A DNA stretch of 33,508 nucleotides, taken from JBOHBN01 sp050698355. Lineage in GTDB: Bacteria; Actinomycetota; Actinomycetes; Streptosporangiales; WHST01. This document shows positions 15,784 through 24,451 of the stretch, in pieces (the stretch's first letter is position 1; each line of letters opens with the position of its first letter). The stretch is from positions 1-33,508 of the forward strand of contig JBOHBN010000232.1 in NCBI GenBank assembly GCA_050698355.1, written 5' to 3'. The notes under the pieces are model-generated. The model made no database searches. It saw only the letters and a list, made by a program, of their open reading frames with translations, and was not told the origin of the DNA. The position numbers were made by a program, and so were the translations under genes.

Positions 15784-17272
15784 TGTGGTGCTGGAGCGCG
15801 GCGAGCGCGTGCGCGAGGTTGCTGGTCGCCGGGTAGAGGTCCCGGTACAGGCCGTAGAGCCGCTCATAGGTGTCCGCGGCCGCCGGGTCCGGCTCGATCA
15901 CCTTGTCGATCGGGTTCCAGCCCTCGGTCTCGTCCTCCGGGACCAGGCCGCTGCCGGTGGCCGCGAGCACCGCGTCGCCGTACGCGGCGCCGACCGTGGT
16001 GCGGGGTAGCTGCTGCGGGCGCTGGAGCACGTCGGACACGATCCGCGTCCACAGCCCACCCTTCGTGCCGCCGCCGACCGCGATCAGCCGGTCGAGCCGG
16101 CCGCTGGCCGCGGCCATCGCCTCGAGGTTGTGCCGTACGCCGAAGGCGGTCGCCTCCAGCGCGGCCCGGTACAGGTGTCCCCGCTCGTGCCGCAGCGTGA
16201 GGCCCGCGACCACGCCACGCGCGTCGGGGTCGAACAGCGGCGTGCGCTCGCCCGCGAAGTACGGCAGCATCAGCAGCCCCTCCGCACCGGGGCCGGCCGC
16301 GCGCGCCTCCTCGACGAGCGACTCGAAGTCCGCTCCGGTGAGACGTCTGATCCAGTCGGTCACCGCGCCTGATGTCGCCATGCCGGCGGCGAGGTTGTAC
16401 GTGTTCGGCAGCGCGCCGACAGTGCCCCAGAGGGTCGGCCATGTACGCGGTTGGTCCACGACGTCGATGAGGAACATCGTCGTGCCGTACATGACCATGA
16501 CGTCGCCGGGACGCTTCACCCCGGCGCTGACCGACTCCGCCCACGCGTCCACGGTGCCCGCGACGACGGGGATGCCGGCGGGCAGGCCCGTGGTGCCTGC
16601 CGCCGTCGACGTCACCGTTCCCACGACCTCGCCCGGCCAGGCGAGGTCGGGCAGCGTCAGCCCGGGGGCGATGTCGGAGGCCCACTCGGGTATCCACTCG
16701 TGCTTGACCGGGTCGTACAGGGGAGTGCTCTGGCTGGCCGAGTGGTGGTCGAGCACGTACGCCCCGGTGAGCCGGTGGGTGAGCAGCGAGTTGGCCATGT
16801 GCACCGACGCGGTGCGCCGCCAGGTTTCTGGCTCGTTGTTGCGCAACCAGAGGAGCTTCGGGCCGACCGCTTGGGACGTGAGCACGGAACCGCACCGCAT
16901 ACGGATCTCGTCCTCGCCGTACCGCTCCGTCAGCTCGGCGATCTCCGCTTCTGCCCGGGTGTCCACGCCGTAGAGGATGGCCGGCCGCAGCGCCGCACCC
17001 TCCGCGTCGCACGGCAACAGGCACGGCCCGATGCCGCTCACGCCGGCGGCGGCGATCCGGTCCGGGGCGGCCCGGTCCGCCAGCTCGCGCGCGATCTGGA
17101 CGAACTCACCCCACCACACCGCCTCGGCGTCGTGCTCGGCCCAGCCGGGACGCGGTGTCGACATCGGGTGCTCGCGTACGGCGGACGCCACCACCGTGCC
17201 GTCCGCCGCCCGTACGAGCACGCCCTTCGTGGAAAGGGTGCCGACGTCGACACCCAACACGAGCTCACTCAC
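15779..17272 (-). CDS. FGGY-family carbohydrate kinase (candidate ribulokinase/xylulokinase)
   Basis: A 497-residue cytoplasmic sugar kinase. The N-terminal phosphate loop LGVDVGTLSTKGVLV, the adenosine region AVGGGTKGGLWTRIVSDVLQ and the catalytic Asp242 in AGTVDAWAES identify the FGGY family; the overall layout resembles xylulokinases (XylB). By context it would phosphorylate the ketose made by the isomerase at the start of the operon, such as D-ribulose, but specificity cannot be read from the sequence. It is the last gene of the sugar cluster, 86 nt after the binding-protein gene, and that gap holds the copy C palindrome. The start is GTG 17272, with GGGAG 11 nt upstream. Alternative substrates are D-xylulose or L-fuculose; no aldolase gene for the latter is in the window. 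Confidence 0.9.
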   Translation of the reverse strand: MSELVLGVDVGTLSTKGVLVRAADGTVVASAVREHPMSTPRPGWAEHDAEAVWWGEFVQIARELADRAAPDRIAAAGVSGIGPCLLPCDAEGAALRPAILYGVDTRAEAEIAELTERYGEDEIRMRCGSVLTSQAVGPKLLWLRNNEPETWRRTASVHMANSLLTHRLTGAYVLDHHSASQSTPLYDPVKHEWIPEWASDIAPGLTLPDLAWPGEVVGTVTSTAAGTTGLPAGIPVVAGTVDAWAESVSAGVKRPGDVMVMYGTTMFLIDVVDQPRTWPTLWGTVGALPNTYNLAAGMATSGAVTDWIRRLTGADFESLVEEARAAGPGAEGLLMLPYFAGERTPLFDPDARGVVAGLTLRHERGHLYRAALEATAFGVRHNLEAMAAASGRLDRLIAVGGGTKGGLWTRIVSDVLQRPQQLPRTTVGAAYGDAVLAATGSGLVPEDETEGWNPIDKVIEPDPAAADTYERLYGLYRDLYPATSNLAHALAALQHHK

Positions 17273-17298
17273 GCGAGGTCCGGCTCCCTTCCGAAGAC

Positions 17299-17342
17299 TT
17301 GTCAGTGTCTGGTGGAGCTATAGCCCCACCAGACACTGACAA
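17299..17342. repeat. Palindromic repeat, TTGTCAGTGTCT family, copy C
   Basis: Perfect 17-bp arms TTGTCAGTGTCTGGTGG (17299-17315) and CCACCAGACACTGACAA (17326-17342) around a 10-nt centre containing GCTATAGC. Only one base pair of the 44-bp element is mismatched. It lies inside the sugar operon between the binding-protein gene and the kinase gene. It could stabilise the upstream transporter mRNA or partly terminate before the kinase. There is no U-tract. Confidence 0.87.
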
Positions 17343-17358
17343 CTGGGCGATCGCGGTC

Positions 17359-18369
17359 TCAGCCCTTCTTGCTGAAGTCGTACTTCTTGTACAGCTTCGC
17401 GGCGTTGTCCGAGGTCACCGCCTGGATCGGCAGGGTGACGTTCTTCTTGACGTCCTTGCCGTTCGCCAGCTTCTCCGCCGTCTGCGCGGCCTCCTTGGAC
17501 CCCGTCGGGTAGATGAACGTGCCGGCGAGCTTGCCCTGCTGCACCGCGCGGATGCCGCCGTCGGGGATGGCCAGCCCGTCGGTGCCGATGAACTTGATCT
17601 GGTCCTGCTTGTTCACCGACGCGGCGGCGAGGTACGCGCCGAGCGCCATCGGGTCGTTCTGGGAGTAGACCAGGTCGATCTTCGTGCCCTGGGAGAGCCA
17701 CTGGTTCATGACCTGAGTGGCGTCCTGCTTCAGCCACTTGGCCTCGCGGTGTTTGACGATCTTGATGTCCGGGTGGCCCTTGATCGCCTGCCGGAAGCCC
17801 TTGTCCCGGTCGATCTGCGGCTGGTTGGACAGGATGCCCTGCAGCTCCACCACGTTGCCGCCGTTCGGCAGCAGCTTGACCGCGAGCTCGCCGGCCTTCC
17901 TGCCGGCCTCGACGTTGTCCCCGCCGATGAACGAGGAGTAGCAGTCGGTGTTGACCGTACGGTCGAGGATGATGACCGGGATGTCCTTGGCGCAGGCCTG
18001 CTTGACCGGCGCTGTGAGCGGTGCGGACTCGTTCGGCGAGACGATGAGCACGTCCACGCCCTGCGCGATGAAGTTCTGCACCTGCGAGACCTGCTTGGAG
18101 CTGTCCTGCTGCGCGTCGGTGATGGGCAGCAGCTTCAGGTCCTCGTACTGCTTCATGTAGTACTTGAGCTGGATGTTGAGCTGGGCGCGGTACGGCTCGG
18201 CGTTGTTGGACTGGCTGTACCCGACGACGAACGTGTCGTCGCCGCCCGAACCGGACGAGCCCGAGTCTCCCTGTGGGTTCGCGCTGGACGCGCATCCCGC
18301 GGCGAGCCCCGCGACGAGTGCGACGGTCCCGGCGACGATGCCGGCCCGGCGCCTCTTGCTGGCGAACAT
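17359..18369 (-). CDS. Sugar-binding lipoprotein of a ribose-type ABC importer
   Basis: A 336-residue lipoprotein. Its signal peptide starts MFASKRRRAG, continues through a hydrophobic stretch and ends in lipobox LAAGC with Cys26. A Ser/Gly-rich linker leads to a periplasmic-binding-protein-4 domain (from about residue 45: FVVGYSQSNNAEPYRAQL, then GVDVLIVSPNESAPL, VIILDRTV, YSQNDPMALGAYLAAAS, FIGTDGL). This RbsB/XylF-like class delivers pentoses and similar sugars to CUT2 transporters. The start ATG has AGGAGG 5 nt upstream, the best ribosome site of the operon, as expected for an abundant binding protein. It lies 10 nt after the permease gene. The ligand is inferred from context to be D-arabinose or a related pentose. 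Confidence 0.93.
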   Translation of the reverse strand: MFASKRRRAGIVAGTVALVAGLAAGCASSANPQGDSGSSGSGGDDTFVVGYSQSNNAEPYRAQLNIQLKYYMKQYEDLKLLPITDAQQDSSKQVSQVQNFIAQGVDVLIVSPNESAPLTAPVKQACAKDIPVIILDRTVNTDCYSSFIGGDNVEAGRKAGELAVKLLPNGGNVVELQGILSNQPQIDRDKGFRQAIKGHPDIKIVKHREAKWLKQDATQVMNQWLSQGTKIDLVYSQNDPMALGAYLAAASVNKQDQIKFIGTDGLAIPDGGIRAVQQGKLAGTFIYPTGSKEAAQTAEKLANGKDVKKNVTLPIQAVTSDNAAKLYKKYDFSKKG

Positions 18370-18379
18370 GGTGACCTCC

Positions 18380-19528
18380 TCAGTGCTTTGATGTCGAGGC
18401 GATAGCGGGACGTCGCAGGAACCGCCGGACGGTCGCTACGGCGCTGGAAACGAGGTCGGGCCGTTGCAACGTGACCGCGGCGACGACGATGCAGCCCTTG
18501 ATGATGAGCTGCAGGTTGTCGCTGACGGCGTTCAGCCCGAGCACGTTGTCGAGCAAGGTGAGGATGAGTGCGCCGACGAGCGTGCCGACGATCGTCCCCC
18601 TGCCTCCCTGCAGTGCGGCGCCGCCGATGACGGCGGCCGCGATGGCGTCGAGTTCCCAGGTCTGCCCCGCGAGCGGGTCGGCGGACGCCGCGTACGCCGC
18701 GTTGATCGGTCCGGCGAAGCCGGCGAGCAGCCCGCTGATGCTGAACACGGCGATGCGCACCCGGCTGACGTTCACCCCGGACAGCCGTGCGGCGGTCTCG
18801 TTGCCGCCGACCGCGTAGACGTGCCGGCCGAACTTGGTCTTGGAGAGCACGAGCTGCACCACGACAACCACCGCGATGAACGCGATCACCGGGTAGTAGA
18901 CCCCGGCGCCGAGGACACCCTCGAACAGGTTGTGGCCGGGCGTGCCGAACAGCTGGAACTGCTCGGAGTGGGGAGTCAGCTCGCCGCTCTTGGTGACCAC
19001 CTGCGTGCCGACGCTGACGTTGTTGCTGATCTGCCGGTCGATGCCGCGGAAGATCGACAGCGTCGCCAGGGTCATGACGAACGGCTGGATGCGCAGCCAG
19101 GTCGTGCCGGCTCCGTTGCAGAAGCCCATGCCCAGGCCGACCAGCATCGTGAGCGGCAGGATGACCAGCGGTGGCAGGTCGGCGTACACCAGCATCATCG
19201 CCGAGACCATGGACGCCAGCCCCAGCATGGAGCCGACGGACAGGTCGATGCCCGCGGCGATGATCACCAGCGTCTCGCCGACGGCGAGGATGCCGCGCGA
19301 GGCGAACGCGCCCACCGCGTTGGTGAGGTTCGCCTGGTTGAGGAACGTGTCGCCCTTGGTGACGATGCCGGCCGCGATGACGAGGATCAGGCCGATGTAG
19401 CCCTGCAGCGAGCCCAGCACGCCCAGCAACCGGGACCAGCGGCCGCTTCCGCGCCTGTTCTCGTCGGGCAGCAACGGCGGCAGGTCGCCGTCGGGACGGG
19501 TGTCGACACCGCCCTGTCGTTCAGCCAC
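18380..19528 (-). CDS. ABC sugar importer permease, CUT2 (RbsC-like)
   Basis: A 382-residue inner-membrane permease of the BPD_transp_2 (ribose/xylose) type. About 45 polar N-terminal residues precede roughly ten hydrophobic helices. Family stretches include ILAVGETLVIIAAGIDLSVGSMLGLAS, GAGTTWLRIQPFVMTLATLSIFRG, VYAVGGNETAARLSGVNV (the loop that contacts the ATPase) and AAVIGGAALQGGRGTIVGTL. The start is GTG 19528, which overlaps the end of the ATPase gene by 8 nt, so translation is probably coupled. It forms one importer with the flanking ATPase and lipoprotein genes. Confidence 0.95.
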   Translation of the reverse strand: MAERQGGVDTRPDGDLPPLLPDENRRGSGRWSRLLGVLGSLQGYIGLILVIAAGIVTKGDTFLNQANLTNAVGAFASRGILAVGETLVIIAAGIDLSVGSMLGLASMVSAMMLVYADLPPLVILPLTMLVGLGMGFCNGAGTTWLRIQPFVMTLATLSIFRGIDRQISNNVSVGTQVVTKSGELTPHSEQFQLFGTPGHNLFEGVLGAGVYYPVIAFIAVVVVVQLVLSKTKFGRHVYAVGGNETAARLSGVNVSRVRIAVFSISGLLAGFAGPINAAYAASADPLAGQTWELDAIAAAVIGGAALQGGRGTIVGTLVGALILTLLDNVLGLNAVSDNLQLIIKGCIVVAAVTLQRPDLVSSAVATVRRFLRRPAIASTSKH

Positions 19529-21149
19529 CGTGGGTCCGTCCCTCTGTCGCCGATGCCGCGAGCGCCGGGTCGTCGAGTACGGCGGTGCGGGCCATCGCGG
19601 CGTCGAGCAGCTTCTCCTGGGTCGCCTCGTCGTGGTTGAACGCGCCGGTCAGCCGTCCCTCGCACAGCACCAGGATCCGGTCGCAGATGGCGAGCAGCTC
19701 CGGCAGCTCCGAGGACACCATCAGGATGCTGGTGCCCTGCGCGGCCAGCTGCGTCATCAGCGCGTAGATCTCGGCCTTCGCACCCACGTCGATGCCGCGC
19801 GTCGGCTCGTCCATCAGCAGTAGCGACGGGCGGGTGAGCAGACACTTGGCCAGCACGACCTTCTGCTGGTTGCCGCCGGAGAGCGTGCCGACCACCGTGT
19901 TGGTGCTCGGCGTCTTGACCCGCAGCTCACGGACCATCGCGGCGACCGACGCACGCTCCTTGCCCGCCTGGACGATCGAGCCGCGTACGAACCGGCCGAG
20001 CGCGGCCAGGCTGGTGTTGAACTTGACCGTGCCCCCGAGCACGAGACTCTGCGTCTTGCGGTCCTCCGCAACCAGCGCGATGCCGCGCTGGATCGCCCGC
20101 CGCGGGTTCGTCGGGCGGTACGGGCGCCCCTGTACGCGGAACCGGCCGGTGACCGAGCCCGCCGGGTGCGCGCCGTACACGGCCTCGAGCACCTCGGTGC
20201 GGCCGGCGCCCATCAGCCCGGCGAGCCCGACGATCTCGCCGGGCTGAACCGTCAGCGACACGTCGCGTACCGGCATCCGCCCGGTACGCGCATCACCGGT
20301 CACCGACAGGCCCTCGACCTGCAGGCACGATGTGGTGCACTCGTCGTGGCTCCTGGCACTGCGCGGGAACAGCTCGCCCAGCGGCCGCCCGACCATCATC
20401 TGGATCAGGTCAGCTCTGGTGACGTCGGCCATCGGGCGGGTGCCGATGTACGCGCCGTCGCGCAGCACCGTGACGACGTCGGCGATCTCGTACAGCTCCT
20501 CCAGCCGGTGCGAGATGTAGACGATCGCCGCGCCGCGGTCGGCCAGCCGGCGGATCACCTGGAACAGCGCGTGCACCTCCGCGTCGGCGAGCGCCGAGGT
20601 CGGCTCGTCCATGACGAGCACCCGTACGTTGAGGGAGAGCGCCTTGGCGACCTCGATCAGCTGCTGCTCGGCGACCCGGCAGTGCCTGACGAGCCGTCCC
20701 GGGTGCAGCCGCAGGCCGAGCTCGCCGAGCAGGTCCCGCGCCGTGGCGTGCATGCGCTCGCGGTCGAGCGTGCCGCGGCTGGTGCGCAGCTCGCGGCCGA
20801 GGAAGATGTTGTCGGCGATGGACAGGTCGGGAACGAGCCCCAGCTCCTGGTGGATCATCGCGATGCCGAGCTGCTGCGAGTCGCGGGGATGGTGGATGGA
20901 CACCGGGTGTCCGTCCACCTCGATCGTGCCGCCGTAGTCGGTGAAGACCCCGGACAGCACGTTCATCAACGTGGACTTGCCGGCGCCGTTCTCGCCGAGG
21001 ATCGCGTGCACCTCGCCGGAGTGCACGGTGAGGTCGACACCGCGCAGCGCGCGCACGCCGGGGAACGACTTGGTGATGCTTTCCATGGCGAGCAGGACAC
21101 GGGATGGCTCCCGCGTCGCGTCCCGCTCCCCGGCCGTCGCCGTCATCAT
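19521..21149 (-). CDS. ABC sugar importer ATPase with two nucleotide-binding domains, CUT2 (RbsA-like)
   Basis: A 542-residue tandem ATPase. Domain 1 (about 20-250) has Walker A GENGAGKS, Walker B VLVMDEPTSAL and an unusual signature RVAEQQLIEVAKAL in place of LSxGQQQ. Domain 2 (about 270-515) has the degenerate Walker A GLMGAGRTE normal for this class, signature LSGGNQQK and Walker B LLMDEPTRGID. It energises pentose uptake with the downstream permease. Its ATG overlaps the stop of the secreted glycosidase gene (ATGA), tying expression of the enzyme and importer together. A second ATG directly follows and could be the start instead. Confidence 0.95.
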   Translation of the reverse strand: MMTATAGERDATREPSRVLLAMESITKSFPGVRALRGVDLTVHSGEVHAILGENGAGKSTLMNVLSGVFTDYGGTIEVDGHPVSIHHPRDSQQLGIAMIHQELGLVPDLSIADNIFLGRELRTSRGTLDRERMHATARDLLGELGLRLHPGRLVRHCRVAEQQLIEVAKALSLNVRVLVMDEPTSALADAEVHALFQVIRRLADRGAAIVYISHRLEELYEIADVVTVLRDGAYIGTRPMADVTRADLIQMMVGRPLGELFPRSARSHDECTTSCLQVEGLSVTGDARTGRMPVRDVSLTVQPGEIVGLAGLMGAGRTEVLEAVYGAHPAGSVTGRFRVQGRPYRPTNPRRAIQRGIALVAEDRKTQSLVLGGTVKFNTSLAALGRFVRGSIVQAGKERASVAAMVRELRVKTPSTNTVVGTLSGGNQQKVVLAKCLLTRPSLLLMDEPTRGIDVGAKAEIYALMTQLAAQGTSILMVSSELPELLAICDRILVLCEGRLTGAFNHDEATQEKLLDAAMARTAVLDDPALAASATEGRTHGG

Positions 21150-24100
21150 TCCGCCAGCTTCAGCTCGAGGTAGTCGAGACCGGCGAGGTAGTTCGACGAC
21201 TTGTCGTTCTTGCCCGTGACCGTGAGCGTGAGGTCGTGATGGCCGGCGTCCAGCTGCACGCTCCCGTACGAGATCGGATCGCTCACCTTGACGCCGGGGG
21301 AGTGGTACGCGTCGAACGCGTCGCCGACCTGCGTACCGTCGATCGACAGCGTGTTGATGCCGTAGTCCCCGGCGAGCGTCTGCACGGCCGTCAGGTCGTA
21401 GTTGCCGGTCGTCGGCACCTCGAGGTCGAGGGTTACGTGGTGGTCAGGCGACGACGGCTGGAACCACAGTTGCGAGCCGTTCGACCACTGGATGCCGCAG
21501 CAGTTGCCCTGCGCCTGCACCGGCGCGTCGGCGTCCTTGGCCGGTAGCAGCGACTCGGCCTCGACCTTCAGCGTGTCGCCCGTGGTGGCGGAGACCACGG
21601 CGGAGAACGGACCCTCGTGCCCGGCGGCGTCGACCGCCCGGACGCGGTAGTACCAGGTCTCGTTCAGCCCGAGCCCGGAGTGCGTGAAGCCGCGCACGTC
21701 CGTGCTGCCGATCCGGGTGTCGTCGCTGGGCTGGAACCCCTGCTGCTGGGAGGCGTACACCTCGTAGCTGGGCGCCGGGTCGTCGTCGGTCACCGGCTTC
21801 CAGGTGAGCGTGACCGCGTTGCCGCCGCTACTGGACGCGCGCAGGCCGGTGACCTGCCCGGGCGCCTTGTGGTCGCGGTAACCCGGCACGATCGAGAGCG
21901 CCTCGTACCGTGCCGCGGACCACGCGGGCGCGTCCGCGTCCGGTTTCACGGTGACGGTGATGTGCGACTTGCCCGACGTCAGCGCCGGTGGCACCCGGAA
22001 CCCGTCGTCGAGCCAGCGGTGCGTGCCGTTCTCCAGCGGCTGCAGCCACGTGCCGGCGGCCTTGCCGTCGATGCGTACCGTCGCCTGCTGGTAGCCGTGT
22101 CTCTGGTCGCTCGTCCGCCGCAGCACGACGCCGGCATTGTTCCGGCTGATCGCCACGTCGAACGTGACCGCCTTGCTCGTGGCGCGCAGGTCGTCGCGTA
22201 CGGGATGCTGCACGCCGTCGCTGCCCTCGTACGTGTCGGTCAGCGTGGTGCGCTTGCCGCCACCGGCGTAGTCGTGGGCGCCCTCGCTCCCCTTGTTGCC
22301 GACGTCCACGCCGTCGGTCCGGGCGAGAGCCGTCTCGTCCTTGCCGTACCAGTAAGCCGTGGAGGAGTAGTTGGCCGCGGCGTTGTCGTGCGGCCCGTGC
22401 TCGATGCCGAACGTCATCGACGCGTCGAACGCGGGCGCCTCGGCCAGGGTCAGCCGGTACGTGCCGGTGCAGTCGTACCTGCAGCCGTAGGCCGACGTCT
22501 CGTGCGCGGTGTTGCCGTTCATGGGGTTGGTGTAGGTGCCCCTGTTGAAGTACCAGCCGCTCTCGTAGAAGTCCTCGGTGCCGGTGCCGTGCAGTTCCGG
22601 GCTCGCCGAGCCGTCGGTGTAGACCCGCTCGTCGCCCTCGAGGTACGCGCGGGTATTGCCGCTCTTGATCAGCCCGCGCATCGTGTGTGTCACGCCGAGG
22701 AACTTCCCGTTGCCGGTCGCGCGCAGGAACGTGTAGTCGTTGCCGGGCTCCGTCCGCTTCTGCCGCGACGTGGCACGGAAGTACCCCGCTGTGCCGCCGG
22801 GCCGCAGCGCGCGCGCCAGCCCATGGTCGCTGGCAGTCGTCACCTTCGAGCGTGCACCGTGAATGGGCACGTCCGAACCGTTGTACAGCTCGACGCGCAG
22901 GCGGCTGCGGTATGGCATCGGCCACCAGGAGGACAGCCACTTGCTGTCGGTGTCGACGCCGAACATCAGCGAGCGTACGGGGTAGAAGCCGAGGCCCGTG
23001 CCGTAGAACTCGCCGAGCGGCGAGTCGACGAGCCGCTTGCCGTCGAAGCTGATCCGCAGCCGGGCGCCTGCCAGCAGCTTGTCGGTGCGCTCGACCCGCG
23101 CCTCGTCCTTCGGGTCGGGCGGGTAGCTGTAGGTGTGCTCGCCCTGCCAGTTCTGATCCTCGATGCGGTAGTCGTGCTCGCGCTCCGAGGCGTTGCCCGG
23201 CCCGACGTCGACGGTGTCGGTCTTGACGTACTGACCGCCCACCTTGCTCTTGACCGTGTAGCGGAACTCGTTGAAGTCGAGGTCGGAGGAGATGAACTTG
23301 TTGCGGATGGTGATCTCCGACTTCCCCGCGGTCGCGGACGCGGGGAGATCGACCGACTGATCCTGCCACTGCCCGCCGGGCACCGCGTCGCGCGGTTTCC
23401 ACTCCGCGACCTTGGTGCCGTCGACGAGCACGCTCGCGCGCTGGTTGCCGATCAGCGCATCCATCCGCCGGGTGAGCCGGACGCCGTCGTTGTCCGGGTC
23501 GATGCTGACGGTGAACTCGCTGAACCCGTTCTTCCAGAACGCCCGACCGTCGTCGGTGAACGTACGCCGCTGTGGCGTACGCAGCTGCGGCATGTGCAGG
23601 CGCAGCGCGGAGAGCATGCCGGGGCCGTGCGCGGTGCCCAGCACGGCCGACTCGCCGGGTGCGACGTCGAGCGGTTGGTTGTTGGTCCGCGCATCGTCCG
23701 AGGCGGGCTTCGGGTCGGCGGTGCCCGCCGCATTGAGCGTCTCGATGACGTCCTTCGCCTTGTCGTCCGGGTCGAAGGTCGAGACGCCACTCGCGTCGGA
23801 GAACGTCCGGTACGTCACGTGATAGAAGAGCGCGTTGCTGTCAGTGGTGACCTTCATCGACTTCCGGTACGGCATCGGCACCTTGATGTACACGCCACCG
23901 GAGCTCTGGTCGGCGTTGGCGACGAGCGGGTAGACGAACGGCGCCCCGAGCTTGCCGTCGACGACGTCCTGCAGCGGCGCGTCGAGCACGGTCTTGCCGT
24001 CCAGCTCGATGGTGATGTTGCCGTCCTTGGTGACGTTGCCCCCGTCGCGGGTGAACCAGACCGAGTCGATCTCGCCGGGGCCCCCGTGCTCGGCGATGAC

Positions 24101-24409
24101 GCAATCCCCGTCACCCTCGGTGCGCAGGCAGGAGTACGTGCCGACGAAGCCGTCGTCGTTCCCGCCCGTACGGTCGAAGCTGGAGTACTGCCGGGTCTTG
24201 GCTCCCGGTGTGAGCTCCGGCAGCCGGTCGAGCTGGCGGTAGACGTCCCAGCCGACCGGCCCCTTGCTGGCGCCGGCACCGTGCCCGCCCGCGGGCTTTG
24301 CCGGCGCCGCCTGTGCCGGCGCGGACGCGAGTGTCAGCGTGGTCGCCGCGCCGAGAATCGTGACGGTGAGCCAGCGTAAGAATGGCCTGCGGGCGGTTGC
24401 TCTGGTCAT
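21146..24409 (-). CDS. Secreted DUF2961/GH172 glycosidase with Fn3 and CBM-like modules
   Basis: A 1087-residue exported enzyme. The signal peptide (about 1-34, ending APAQA) has ARRPFLRW, which could be read by the Tat system. Residues about 55-690 form the DUF2961/GH172 catalytic region: RQYSSFDRTGGNDDG, VPMPYRKSMKV, WWPMPYRSRLRV, YLEGDE (Glu591) and HGTGTEDFYESGW (Glu612), then GIEHGPHDNAAANYSSTAYWY. The two glutamates are 21 residues apart, matching my recollection of the catalytic pair in characterised GH172. Known members cleave alpha-D-fructofuranosides or act as exo-D-arabinofuranosidases. A beta-sandwich module occurs twice (about 297-388 inserted in the catalytic region, and 747-840). 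An Fn3 domain (about 846-945) and a CBM35/6-like domain (about 946-1087) follow. By context it releases D-arabinose outside the cell. GGGAGG precedes the ATG. Confidence 0.9.
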   Translation of the reverse strand: MTRATARRPFLRWLTVTILGAATTLTLASAPAQAAPAKPAGGHGAGASKGPVGWDVYRQLDRLPELTPGAKTRQYSSFDRTGGNDDGFVGTYSCLRTEGDGDCVIAEHGGPGEIDSVWFTRDGGNVTKDGNITIELDGKTVLDAPLQDVVDGKLGAPFVYPLVANADQSSGGVYIKVPMPYRKSMKVTTDSNALFYHVTYRTFSDASGVSTFDPDDKAKDVIETLNAAGTADPKPASDDARTNNQPLDVAPGESAVLGTAHGPGMLSALRLHMPQLRTPQRRTFTDDGRAFWKNGFSEFTVSIDPDNDGVRLTRRMDALIGNQRASVLVDGTKVAEWKPRDAVPGGQWQDQSVDLPASATAGKSEITIRNKFISSDLDFNEFRYTVKSKVGGQYVKTDTVDVGPGNASEREHDYRIEDQNWQGEHTYSYPPDPKDEARVERTDKLLAGARLRISFDGKRLVDSPLGEFYGTGLGFYPVRSLMFGVDTDSKWLSSWWPMPYRSRLRVELYNGSDVPIHGARSKVTTASDHGLARALRPGGTAGYFRATSRQKRTEPGNDYTFLRATGNGKFLGVTHTMRGLIKSGNTRAYLEGDERVYTDGSASPELHGTGTEDFYESGWYFNRGTYTNPMNGNTAHETSAYGCRYDCTGTYRLTLAEAPAFDASMTFGIEHGPHDNAAANYSSTAYWYGKDETALARTDGVDVGNKGSEGAHDYAGGGKRTTLTDTYEGSDGVQHPVRDDLRATSKAVTFDVAISRNNAGVVLRRTSDQRHGYQQATVRIDGKAAGTWLQPLENGTHRWLDDGFRVPPALTSGKSHITVTVKPDADAPAWSAARYEALSIVPGYRDHKAPGQVTGLRASSSGGNAVTLTWKPVTDDDPAPSYEVYASQQQGFQPSDDTRIGSTDVRGFTHSGLGLNETWYYRVRAVDAAGHEGPFSAVVSATTGDTLKVEAESLLPAKDADAPVQAQGNCCGIQWSNGSQLWFQPSSPDHHVTLDLEVPTTGNYDLTAVQTLAGDYGINTLSIDGTQVGDAFDAYHSPGVKVSDPISYGSVQLDAGHHDLTLTVTGKNDKSSNYLAGLDYLELKLAE

Positions 24410-24451
24410 GGGGCGCCTCCCTCGGGCAGCCGTGCCTACGGTCGGGCGGGG

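Noticed and set aside
21617..24379. A 920-codon open frame on the plus strand
   Set aside because: It lies opposite the GH172 gene. Its translation is a Val/Arg/Gly-rich string without motifs, the usual antisense shadow of a high-GC gene.
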